DNA of 64,000 bases from Methanimicrococcus blatticola (GTDB taxonomy: Archaea; Halobacteriota; Methanosarcinia; Methanosarcinales; Methanosarcinaceae), in NCBI RefSeq assembly GCF_004363215.1, contig NZ_SNYS01000008.1:124001-188000 (forward strand), given 5' to 3'. The notes under the pieces were generated by a model. It saw only the letters and a list, made by a program, of their open reading frames with translations. It had not been told where the DNA came from and did no database searches. Shown piece after piece: positions 27,091-35,486 of the stretch (position 1 is its first letter; every line of letters begins with the position of its first letter). The position numbers and the translations under genes were made by a program.

Positions 27091-28149
27091 TCACTCGTCG
27101 TAAATCAATTCACAAAGAATTGCTTCTTTTTGTCCCGATTCTTTCTCTTTCAAAAACAAATGAACTTTTTTTGCGCCGTCAAGGTCTGCTTCCAATTGAT
27201 TGCGGATGCCCCAATAATCCTGCGGGTCAATGCTTCCGCGAAGCGTCACTTTGCCGACATTGCTTTTCTTGAAAAATTCATTCATCTCAACATAATCATT
27301 TTCCGAATCAAACGGCATGGTTCGAAGAACAATGAAATTGTTTTTGTTCATCGGATTCACTGTCAGCAAATCTGCTGTCAGGAGCGTTCTTTTCTTATCA
27401 ATCTTCATGACGCGGACGTGTCCGGCGGTTGCTTTGATCATGTCATCGACCAATTCGTTGAGAAGGCCTGCGGCAATGACTGCGGGATCCGGCTCAAACA
27501 TGAAAAGCATCGGCTTTTCAGTGTCAACCATCGGCGGCAATTCAACAGGCGCGTCAACCATCGCGTTTCCATCAGGCAGCGAAACAGCAATTCTGTTGTA
27601 TCTTTTAATCTTGCCGAAATAAAGGGTCAGACGGTTCAGTTGACCGTTCAGGGAAATATATTCTTTTTCACAATCGAAATCAATGCGCTCGGGAGGCATT
27701 TGAGGCGGCGCTTCAAACGCGAAGTTTTCCGTCTTCTCGGCGTATGCTTCCATCACCATCGGAATTCCCGGGCGCAGGCTGTCAACTTGCCGCATTTCCT
27801 CTTCCGGCGGGCGAGCGGGGTCGGAAAACACAATGTCGACTTTCGGAATCTGCGCAATTACTTCGGGATCCAGTGCGTCACCGCAAATGAAAGTGACATT
27901 TTCAAGACCGAATTTGGCGCAATTTTCTTTTGCGTATTCCAGCTTCTGCGCATCAATTTCAACGGCGTAAACATGTTTGCAGCGTTGTGCAAAGTAAATG
28001 GTCTGTCCGCCGATGCCGCAACTGATGTCGGCAATTGTGTTGCAGGTTAAGCGCGCTGCTCTGTATTTGGCAACGGGCTCCGGCGTTGCAAACCGTCTTC
28101 CTTCTTTGTCGGTTGACATTTTTTTCTCGAAAATCTTTTTTTGAGACAT
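27091..28149 (-). CDS. Class I SAM methyltransferase with THUMP-like C-terminus
   Basis: 352 residues. A Rossmann methyltransferase core has ADISCGIGGQTIYFA near 40 (SAM loop), VYAVEIDA near 60 and VDIVFSDPARPPEE near 108, where SDPAR is in the N/D-PPY position. The C-terminal third (about 215-350) looks like the THUMP-like domain found with this family. RNA methylation is likely but the target is not known. It may share a transcript with the RaSEA gene 32 bases upstream. Confidence 0.85.
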   Translation of the reverse strand: MSQKKIFEKKMSTDKEGRRFATPEPVAKYRAARLTCNTIADISCGIGGQTIYFAQRCKHVYAVEIDAQKLEYAKENCAKFGLENVTFICGDALDPEVIAQIPKVDIVFSDPARPPEEEMRQVDSLRPGIPMVMEAYAEKTENFAFEAPPQMPPERIDFDCEKEYISLNGQLNRLTLYFGKIKRYNRIAVSLPDGNAMVDAPVELPPMVDTEKPMLFMFEPDPAVIAAGLLNELVDDMIKATAGHVRVMKIDKKRTLLTADLLTVNPMNKNNFIVLRTMPFDSENDYVEMNEFFKKSNVGKVTLRGSIDPQDYWGIRNQLEADLDGAKKVHLFLKEKESGQKEAILCELIYDE

Positions 28150-28181
28150 CTTCTCTTTCCTTTTAATAAATTAATAATCAA

Positions 28182-29228
28182 TTATTCCAAAATCGGGGAC
28201 CCGAATGTGACATCGTCTAACAGAAGTTCTTTTTCCCAAAGCAATTTACAGTCGCAATCGACGGTATCAAGTGTTTTGATATCTTGCGTGATTGAAAATT
28301 CGCGAAGCATGTCGGCGACATCTCTGCTGCATGTTTTGCAGTTTCGCGGTCCGCGTTTTGCGCCGGCGCCGACCGGGTCGGACATTAAATACAAATCCGG
28401 GTGTTTTGTTTTAGCTTCGCGCAGAATATTGACAATGCTCCAAAGCCACGGCGGGCGGAATTCTTTGTTCTCCCAGAGTTTTTCAACAAATGTGCCGTTT
28501 TGAACATTGCACAAATTGATAGAAACGGTTTCGGCATAAGGCGCGACATCATTAATGCTTTTTAAAATGTCTTCCATGGCTTCCCGCTCGGTTAAAAACG
28601 GCGGCTTGAGCATCAAATAAGCTTTTGTGAAAATGCCGTTTTGCTTTGCGATTTCAGCGGCTCTCTTGAAATGCGCGAATGAAAATCCTTTGTTGATTGA
28701 TTCTTTTCGAATTCTGTCAGATGATGTTTCTAAACCGTAAGCGTATTCCAAAGGCTTGCCGTTCATGACGGATAAACAGTCTTTTGCGGCTTCATCCGTG
28801 ACAAATTCGGGGCGCGTTTCGGCGAGAACGGCGACGATTCTTTCATCATCGGCCAGCTTTTTTAAGATTCGTTTTCGAACGTCTTTTGAAATTTCGCGTT
28901 CATCTAAGAAGCTTCCCGATGTGAAAATTTTCACCATGAGTTTTTCAAGTTTTCTTCTCTCAACCTGTTCCAACGCTTTGTCCAACTGCGCCATGAGGTC
29001 ATCGTCTGCCGGCGTTCCGGTCGAGCTGTCATAAACGTAGCCGCACATCGTACAGCCGCCCTGTTTTCCCCAATAGCAGCCGGATGTTTGGAAAATAATT
29101 GTCATCACATCGACGACGTCGCCGCGCAGATTGTCTTTGCCGAACCAGAAAGCGGCCGGTTCATCGTAAGGTTTGGATTTGATTCGCTGGCGTTCGCGAA
29201 TTTCAAGAACAGTTTGATTGAGAGACAT
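28182..29228 (-). CDS. Archaeosine radical SAM enzyme RaSEA
   Basis: Works with ArcS to convert the lysine adduct of preQ0 in tRNA position 15 to archaeosine. 348 residues. The cluster is CYWGKQGGCTMCGY near 40, the family's long C-x7-C-x2-C spacing, and the TIM-barrel follows (ETRPEFVTDEA, YGLETSSDRIRKESINKGF). A Cys set near the C-terminus (GPRNCKTCSRD, DCDCK) is conserved in the group. AGGA before ATG 29228 fixes the start; the frame extends to a GTG at 29258. Confidence 0.92.
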   Translation of the reverse strand: MSLNQTVLEIRERQRIKSKPYDEPAAFWFGKDNLRGDVVDVMTIIFQTSGCYWGKQGGCTMCGYVYDSSTGTPADDDLMAQLDKALEQVERRKLEKLMVKIFTSGSFLDEREISKDVRKRILKKLADDERIVAVLAETRPEFVTDEAAKDCLSVMNGKPLEYAYGLETSSDRIRKESINKGFSFAHFKRAAEIAKQNGIFTKAYLMLKPPFLTEREAMEDILKSINDVAPYAETVSINLCNVQNGTFVEKLWENKEFRPPWLWSIVNILREAKTKHPDLYLMSDPVGAGAKRGPRNCKTCSRDVADMLREFSITQDIKTLDTVDCDCKLLWEKELLLDDVTFGSPILE

Positions 29229-29296
29229 GATTTTTCCTATCGTATCGAATTTGTACACTTCAAAAGAGAAACAGAGATAAAACGCTGTCGTTTTTC

Positions 29297-29332
29297 AATC
29301 ATTTTTTAATCATCTTTCAATCATTTTTCAAG
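29297..29332. repeat. Short AATCATTTTTC-type tandem repeat
   Basis: Three to four degenerate 11-12 base units in the 378-base gap upstream of RaSEA. The rest of the gap is AT-rich; a GAGCA/TGCTC hairpin lies near 29400, and no gene is seen. Confidence 0.5.
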
Positions 29333-29606
29333 CCGTTATCAATTTCATGAAATGATACGAAATGAATTCGGGAGGGGATGCGCCAAGTTTAATTAAATGA
29401 GCAGGCAGCGATGCTCTAAATTGAAATATTTTCACTATGGGCGAACCTATTTATAGACACGAAGTCCTATTGATTATTACTCTTCTTTTTTTATAATATT
29501 TTTTGTGATAATAAATTACAAAGCAATCTTGGATTATAAAAAATGAGAGTCATGAATTATTTTTTGAATTCAATTAATTAAAAAAATGAAAAAGGAAGGT
29601 CAATTT

Positions 29607-29744
29607 ATGTCAAAAAATAAATCCAAATCAACGAAATCCGTTAAGAAAGACATCAAAAAAACGGATGCTGCTATCAAAAGATTAAATGCGAAATTAAAAA
29701 GCATGAAGAAAAAAAGCGCAAAAATGAAAAAATCGCTTAAATGA
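29607..29744 (+). CDS. Small lysine-rich protein
   Basis: 45 residues, about 40 percent Lys, with no Cys, Trp or aromatic residue, probably helical or coiled (DIKKTDAAIKRLNAKLKSMK). It has a strong ribosome site (AAGGAAGGTC) 6 bases before the ATG and a well-formed terminator 15 bases after the stop, so it is a real transcription unit. Nucleic acid binding is plausible by charge alone. Family not recognised. Confidence 0.7.
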   Translation: MSKNKSKSTKSVKKDIKKTDAAIKRLNAKLKSMKKKSAKMKKSLK

Positions 29745-29758
29745 TTTTTATTCAAAAT

Positions 29759-29802
29759 GATTTATGCTAAATGAAGTCATTTCATCTTGTTTAGCATAAA
29801 TC
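29759..29802 (+). terminator. Terminator of the small lysine-rich gene
   Basis: GATTTATGCTAAA and TTTAGCATAAATC form a perfect 13-pair stem, followed by a T-rich tract. It also faces the 3' end of guaAb and may serve both genes. Confidence 0.75.
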
Positions 29803-29854
29803 CGTTCATTTTTATTTTTCAATTTTTTAAATATGAAGGCCGAATTTATTCGGC

Positions 29855-30769
29855 TTATTCAAATTCAATCGTTCCCGGCGGTTTGGGTGTCACGTCGTAA
29901 ACAACACGGCAGGCGTCGGGGATTTCAGTTGTAATTCTTTCCTGAATCTTTTTCAAAATAGCATACGGAACTTCAAGCGGCTCGGCTGTGATGGCGTTGT
30001 CGGAATTCACGATTCTGACGGCAATAATCCAACCGTAAATGCGTTTTTCATCCTTTTGTCCTGTTCCCTTGCCGATAACGGCGGCAAGCGCTTGCCAGGG
30101 CTTGAGCGTTTCCATGACTTCTTCTTCAACGATGGCGTTGGCGGCACGGGCAGCGGCAACTTTTTCGCGGGTCGCTACGCCACAGGCACGAACGGAAAGT
30201 CCGGGTCCCGGGAAAGGCATTCTCTCGGAAAGCGCAACCGCAAGACCGAGCGCACGTCCGACTTCGCGGACATCATCTTTGTACAAATAATAAAGCGGTT
30301 CAATAACGCCTTTGAATTCCATTTTTTCAGGCATGCCGCCGACATTGTGGTGGGCTTTGATTCCTTTTTCGGATTCCAAGACGTCGGGATAAATCGTTCC
30401 CTGAATCAAGTAATCGGCATTGATTTTTTTGGCTTCTTCTTCAAAAACGCGAATAAATGTTTCGCCGACAGCTTTTCTTTTAAGCTCAGGATCCTCGATT
30501 CCTTTGACAGCTTCAAAGAAACGGTCGCTGGCATCAATGATTTTGAGATTCATATGGGAAAATGCTTCTTTAACTTGTTCAGGCTCTCCTTTTCTCATAA
30601 AACCGGTATCAATAAAAATCGGGAGGAGTCTGTCGCCAATCGCGCGGTAAGCAAGTTCGGCGCAAACTGAACTGTCAACGCCGCCAGAAAGAGCAATCAA
30701 TGCCGTTCCGTCAATTTGCTCCTTCATCTTTTCAATTTCTGTTGTAATAAATTCCTGAACATTTTCCAT
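29855..30769 (-). CDS. guaAB: GMP synthetase, ATP-pyrophosphatase subunit
   Basis: Converts XMP to GMP with ammonia supplied by a separate glutaminase subunit (not in the window), the usual split arrangement in archaea. 304 residues. The PP-loop is [12 protein letters not shown] near 26, and the dimerisation domain follows ([13 protein letters not shown], and the end ...[15 protein letters not shown]). GGGAG stands 8 bases before ATG 30769; a TTG six bases further up is less likely. Confidence 0.96.
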   Translation of the reverse strand: MENVQEFITTEIEKMKEQIDGTALIALSGGVDSSVCAELAYRAIGDRLLPIFIDTGFMRKGEPEQVKEAFSHMNLKIIDASDRFFEAVKGIEDPELKRKAVGETFIRVFEEEAKKINADYLIQGTIYPDVLESEKGIKAHHNVGGMPEKMEFKGVIEPLYYLYKDDVREVGRALGLAVALSERMPFPGPGLSVRACGVATREKVAAARAANAIVEEEVMETLKPWQALAAVIGKGTGQKDEKRIYGWIIAVRIVNSDNAITAEPLEVPYAILKKIQERITTEIPDACRVVYDVTPKPPGTIEFE

Positions 30770-30951
30770 TCTCAAAACTCCCTTTTATTTGATTCTTCTT
30801 TAATTTATGCTTTGTAGTTATAATCGTATCAAAAAGCTATTATATGAACGTTTTTGTAAATGTATTTTCGTTAAGGTTTTAAATAAAAATCCTTTCATTC
30901 GTTTTGAAAATATTTAAAAAAATTTATCTGCCGCCTCATTTTCATAAATCC

Positions 30952-31671
30952 ATGAACTGCGCCGATATTTTATCATTCATCGACATTTTATCATTCATTG
31001 ACATCTTATCGTTCTTTGACATCCCATCGTTCATTTTTATTCTGAAATCCGTTTTTCTTTTAATTCTTTTATGCGCGGCTTCTGTTTCTGATCTCCAAAC
31101 AAAATCGGTTCCAAATCATTTGTGGCTCGTTAGTTTTTTAATTCTTTTCCCGCCGGTCGCCGTCGAAATACCCATTCTCGGCTTTTCACATCTTGGTGAT
31201 ATTTTAATTTCGACCGGCTTCTTTTTTTTATTTTCAATCCTTTGTTTTTCCCTTCATATTTTCGGCGGCGCGGATTGCAAAGCTTTTCTTTTAATTTCCT
31301 TTGCTTTTCCTTTCAAAATATCAAATTTATCTCAACCGCTTGATTTATTTTCATCCGTTCCGTTTGCCGTTTTGTTCAACGCTTTATTACTCTCGCTCAT
31401 TTTTTTATTTTCTTTCTTTGTGTTTTATTTTTTCAAGAAAAGTCACTTTTTCAAAAAAAGAAATAGTTCAAAATCAAATGATTCAAAACAAAATAATTCA
31501 AAACCAAACACATCGGCAAAAAATATTTCAAAAAGAGAGATGATGATGTTTACCTTTCCGTTTTTGCCGTCGATTACGGGCGGATTTATTTTGGCTCTTT
31601 GCCGCGTCAACCTGTTCCATTTTCTTTTATTTATCTCAAATTTTCTCTCTTACTTATATTCTTTTCTTTGA
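30952..31671 (+). CDS. A24 family prepilin/preflagellin peptidase
   Basis: Membrane aspartyl protease that cuts class III signal peptides of archaeal pilins or archaellins. Hydrophobic segments fill most of the 239 residues. The two catalytic Asp are in SVSDLQTKSVPN near 46 and FGGADCKAF near 106 (the GxGD motif as GGAD). The N-terminus carries a tandem DILSFI-type peptide repeat made by an 18-base DNA repeat, and a Lys/Asn/Ser-rich cytoplasmic loop lies at about 160-195. The frame opens at TTG 30904 with an AT box in leaderless position, so that start is possible. No pilin genes are adjacent. Confidence 0.8.
   Translation: MNCADILSFIDILSFIDILSFFDIPSFIFILKSVFLLILLCAASVSDLQTKSVPNHLWLVSFLILFPPVAVEIPILGFSHLGDILISTGFFFLFSILCFSLHIFGGADCKAFLLISFAFPFKISNLSQPLDLFSSVPFAVLFNALLLSLIFLFSFFVFYFFKKSHFFKKRNSSKSNDSKQNNSKPNTSAKNISKREMMMFTFPFLPSITGGFILALCRVNLFHFLLFISNFLSYLYSFL
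30963..31034 (+). repeat. 18-nt coding tandem repeat
   Basis: Four copies of a GACATTTTATCATTCATT-type unit at the start of the peptidase gene, encoding DILSFI, DILSFI, DILSFF, DIPSFI. In frame, so copy number changes would not break the gene. Confidence 0.85.
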
Positions 31672-31797
31672 ATAAATTGGGAAACAAATTAACAACGGAA
31701 TCATTTAATCAAATTATTCTCATGGTAAAATTAAATTTTCAAATAATTTCTGTGATTTTATAATATATTTATATTATGAACTTAATTAGATATTTTA

Positions 31798-34700
31798 ATG
31801 TCTAAACGTAAATTCATTTTTCAAAAATTAACACCTATTGAATGTGACAATATTTCTGGTTATTCCGAAGCATTAGATTTTGTTTTTGCAAATGATGATT
31901 TGAAAAATATTGCAATAACAGGACCATATAGCTCTGGCAAAACAAGTGTTTTTGAAACTTATTCTAAAATGATGTCAAATTCTGATATTAATGAGCCACG
32001 TTCTTTTATGGAAAAACTTAAATCTAAATTTTTTAAAAAAACGCATAAACGTTTTTTATCTGTGTCTTTGGCTGAGTTTGATAATGTAAATTCTGAATTC
32101 AAACATTCTCCAATTGAAGTAAATGAATTGGAAGGGAAAATAATAAATCAATTACTGCATCAAATCGATTCAAAATCTGTATATCTTTCTGGCTTTAAGA
32201 TCCGAAATGATAATTTTTCTTTTAAACATTTAGTTTTATGTTCTTTTCTTTTAGTCTCTTTTATTTTGTCCTCTTTATATTTGTTATCCTTTTTTAAATT
32301 AAGTTCCAATCCTGATTCTTTTATATTTAATTTTTTGATAAAGGATTGGGTTTTTGGTTTAATTCTTATTCTGTTTTTAATTGACTTGTTCTTGATTGTT
32401 TATTATTTTCTTCGTCTACAAAATGAAAAAGCTATATTAAAATCTATTAAAATACAAGAGCATGAGATTAGCTTATTTGATAGTGAAAATGATATGTATT
32501 TTGATAAATATTTAGATGAAATTCTTTATCTTATTAAACGATCAAATGCGGATTTCATCGTTTTTGAAGATCTAGACCGGTTCCATAATAACCTCATCTT
32601 TGTAAAGTTAAGGGAGATCAATCAGCTATTGAATAAGAAAGACGATAGAGTTGTACGTTTTTTTTATCTTTTACAGGATAGCATGTTCCTCTCAAAAGAA
32701 AAGACCAAGTTTTTTGATTTCATTATCCCAATTGTTCCAATAATCGATAATTCAAATTCCTACAATTATTTAATCGCTAAATTAAGTGATAATAATTTGC
32801 TTGAAAGTTTTGATATTTCTTTTTTACAAAAAATTTCTTTATACGTAGATGATATGCGAATTTTGAATAATGTTTTAAATGAATTTCTAATTTATGATTC
32901 CCGAATTCGTTCCTCTGATCAAGATATAAATAAGTTATTTTCCCTTGTGTTTTTTAAAAATCTATTTTCACAGGATTTCAGTGATTTACAATTAAACAGA
33001 GGGTATGTTTTCAGTGTTTTAAATCAAAAAGAAGATTTGATTTCTTTTGTTCTTGATAACATAGATGTCCATATTAAAGATAATCAAAAATTAATCCAAG
33101 AAATGGAGAATGAATTCTTGAATGATGTTATTGAGCTTGATACTTTATATCTCAACATAAATCCTCCAAGTTCACAAAGTTCACAATATAGTACTCGCCT
33201 TGAATTTGTGAAGAAAATTAATTCTGATGAAGCATTACAAAAGCAGTACGCTTCTGAGTTTGAAAAAATAAAATCTAATCCTGAATATATTTCTCGAAGG
33301 GTTATATTGGAAAAAAAGAGTAATAATGGCATTAATAAATTAAAGGAAGAAAATTCCAAGCTAAATCTTGATAAAGAAAAAATGAAAACTAAAAACTTAA
33401 GTGAATTAGTAAATGAAGGGTATGGGCAAATAAATTTTAATTTTGGATATGAATCCATTGAAAACGATCCTTATTTCCCCTTAATTCGTTATTTAATTTG
33501 GAATGGTTATATTGACGAAACTTATCATGATTATATTAGTTATTTCTCTGAACCTACTAATCCAGATCTTGACGATTTTGTTTTATTCAGGGAAGATAAA
33601 ATATTCTTGCGCAGCGTTTTAGACCATAAACCGCTTGATTTCACTTTCAGTTTAAAAAATGTAAATTCTATTGTTCAAAGCCTTAATGATATTGATTTCG
33701 GTGTTGAAGCTATTTTAAATTTTAATTTATTAAGTTATTTGCTAGAAAACAATTCTGCTTATTTAACCAATTTTATTCACTATTTGGAAAAAGAAAGAAG
33801 ATATGATTTTATTTGGGATTTTATTCAGCATAAGAAAACTAATAACCATGAAAATATTACGATTTTTATTAACGCTTTGAATGAAAAATGGACTACTCTC
33901 ATATTTGATTATACGGGAGATGTATCAAATTTTAATATGAAAGAGTATCTATTAATTTCGTTTTCCATTTCATCAATAAACACAATAATTGATATGAATA
34001 AAAATGCCTGTATCAATGATTTTGTTATTTCAGATCCATTTTTCTTGGAAATAGAAGTACCGGATGTAGATAATTTATTAAATGTGTTTACTAATTTGAA
34101 TATTAAATTTGATCAAGTAGATGCTTCTCTTTTTAATTCAGAATTATTTGATTCAATTTATTCCCGAAGTATGTATGTACTTAATACACATATGATTTTT
34201 TTAATTATTGAACATAAGTATAACTCACATCTTTCTCCCAGTTTTGAATCGTTATATACACTTATTCTTTCTGAGCCCGAACAACCATTAAATACATACA
34301 TTTCCAAAAATATGAACATTTTTATGAATTTAATCCTTTCAAATTCTAGTGTGTTTTTAGATGGACAAAATGAAGCAGTACAAATACTTAATAGTAGAAT
34401 CTCAATTGACATTAAGTTAGATTATGCTGAGAAATTAAAAACACAATTATCAGATTTAATCTCGATTAATTCTGATGTATGGATTTTCTTGATTCAGAAT
34501 GATAAAATCTCATTTTCGCTAAAAAATATTTTTGTCTATTTTAATAAATTTAGATATTCTGAAGATTTAATTAATTTTATTAATAGAAATACAACTCAAA
34601 TTATTGACAATTTGGATTCTAAAAATGATGATTTGACAATCTTTTTTAATGAGACTGTTATTTGTGACTCTCTTCTTTATGATAAATATCTCATGATTTT

Positions 34701-35472
34701 AAATTCTATAGGTCTCAGTATTTCCGATATGCCTAGCGTTTTATCAAAATCTATTTCAAATGACAAAGTCGAGTTCCTTATCAACTCTCACAAAATAGTT
34801 ATGAATGCCATTAATCTTCAACAAATTCGAACTAAATACCCCTCATTTAAGAATGCTTTTATTATGAATGATATCAGTAATTATGTGAAAATCTGCACTG
34901 AATCAAAAAATTTGTTAAATCAGGTTGAATTATTAGATCTTCTTAAATTAGTTAAAAATAAAACAGATATCAAAAAATTGGTCGATTTGTCCTCGGGACC
35001 TATTACAATATCAAATATAAATTATTCAGACTATGCCATCCTTTGTATCCTTAAATCTAAATTTAATTCTTCTGATTTGAATACTCTTCATGCTAAATAT
35101 GACACTTCTTCTAAGGAATTAAAAGATGAAATTGTTAGTATTTATGTTCAAGAAATTAATTATGTCATCCAAAATAAATTAGCATTACCGTTTGATATGC
35201 TTATTGAAATATTCTCTTCTCCTATTTTAAATACTGAAAGTAAAAATAATCTTTTTATTGCAGAATTAAATCATTTTAAAGAGCAACAGCAAATTACTTC
35301 AATATTTGATATATTGCAACTTCATGAGTTTAATGAAATCTTTATATCTCCTATTCAATGTTCAAACACAGATTTTAATACCCAAATATTGACAAATTTT
35401 AAAAATCGAAGTTGGATTAAATTTGAACTATTACCTGACGGTAACTACAAAGTTTCACCAATAAATTCTTGA
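31798..35472 (+). CDS. YobI-like P-loop ATPase, large membrane protein
   Basis: 1224 residues. The N-terminus has IAITGPYSSGKTSVFETY near 38-54 (Walker A), two closely spaced membrane helices at about 143-165 and 182-206, and FIVFEDLDRFHNN near 255 (Walker B), followed by KLREINQLLNKK. This order matches the YobI-type ATPases, which are scattered through bacterial mobile and defence regions. The remaining 900 residues are helical repeats with no family I can name, perhaps a sensor. The gene is much more AT-rich than its neighbours, which favours transfer. AT-rich boxes 25-45 bases before the ATG and no ribosome site suggest a leaderless mRNA. Antiviral function is inference. Confidence 0.8.
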   Translation: MSKRKFIFQKLTPIECDNISGYSEALDFVFANDDLKNIAITGPYSSGKTSVFETYSKMMSNSDINEPRSFMEKLKSKFFKKTHKRFLSVSLAEFDNVNSEFKHSPIEVNELEGKIINQLLHQIDSKSVYLSGFKIRNDNFSFKHLVLCSFLLVSFILSSLYLLSFFKLSSNPDSFIFNFLIKDWVFGLILILFLIDLFLIVYYFLRLQNEKAILKSIKIQEHEISLFDSENDMYFDKYLDEILYLIKRSNADFIVFEDLDRFHNNLIFVKLREINQLLNKKDDRVVRFFYLLQDSMFLSKEKTKFFDFIIPIVPIIDNSNSYNYLIAKLSDNNLLESFDISFLQKISLYVDDMRILNNVLNEFLIYDSRIRSSDQDINKLFSLVFFKNLFSQDFSDLQLNRGYVFSVLNQKEDLISFVLDNIDVHIKDNQKLIQEMENEFLNDVIELDTLYLNINPPSSQSSQYSTRLEFVKKINSDEALQKQYASEFEKIKSNPEYISRRVILEKKSNNGINKLKEENSKLNLDKEKMKTKNLSELVNEGYGQINFNFGYESIENDPYFPLIRYLIWNGYIDETYHDYISYFSEPTNPDLDDFVLFREDKIFLRSVLDHKPLDFTFSLKNVNSIVQSLNDIDFGVEAILNFNLLSYLLENNSAYLTNFIHYLEKERRYDFIWDFIQHKKTNNHENITIFINALNEKWTTLIFDYTGDVSNFNMKEYLLISFSISSINTIIDMNKNACINDFVISDPFFLEIEVPDVDNLLNVFTNLNIKFDQVDASLFNSELFDSIYSRSMYVLNTHMIFLIIEHKYNSHLSPSFESLYTLILSEPEQPLNTYISKNMNIFMNLILSNSSVFLDGQNEAVQILNSRISIDIKLDYAEKLKTQLSDLISINSDVWIFLIQNDKISFSLKNIFVYFNKFRYSEDLINFINRNTTQIIDNLDSKNDDLTIFFNETVICDSLLYDKYLMILNSIGLSISDMPSVLSKSISNDKVEFLINSHKIVMNAINLQQIRTKYPSFKNAFIMNDISNYVKICTESKNLLNQVELLDLLKLVKNKTDIKKLVDLSSGPITISNINYSDYAILCILKSKFNSSDLNTLHAKYDTSSKELKDEIVSIYVQEINYVIQNKLALPFDMLIEIFSSPILNTESKNNLFIAELNHFKEQQQITSIFDILQLHEFNEIFISPIQCSNTDFNTQILTNFKNRSWIKFELLPDGNYKVSPINS

Positions 35473-35486
35473 AGATAATATCAATT

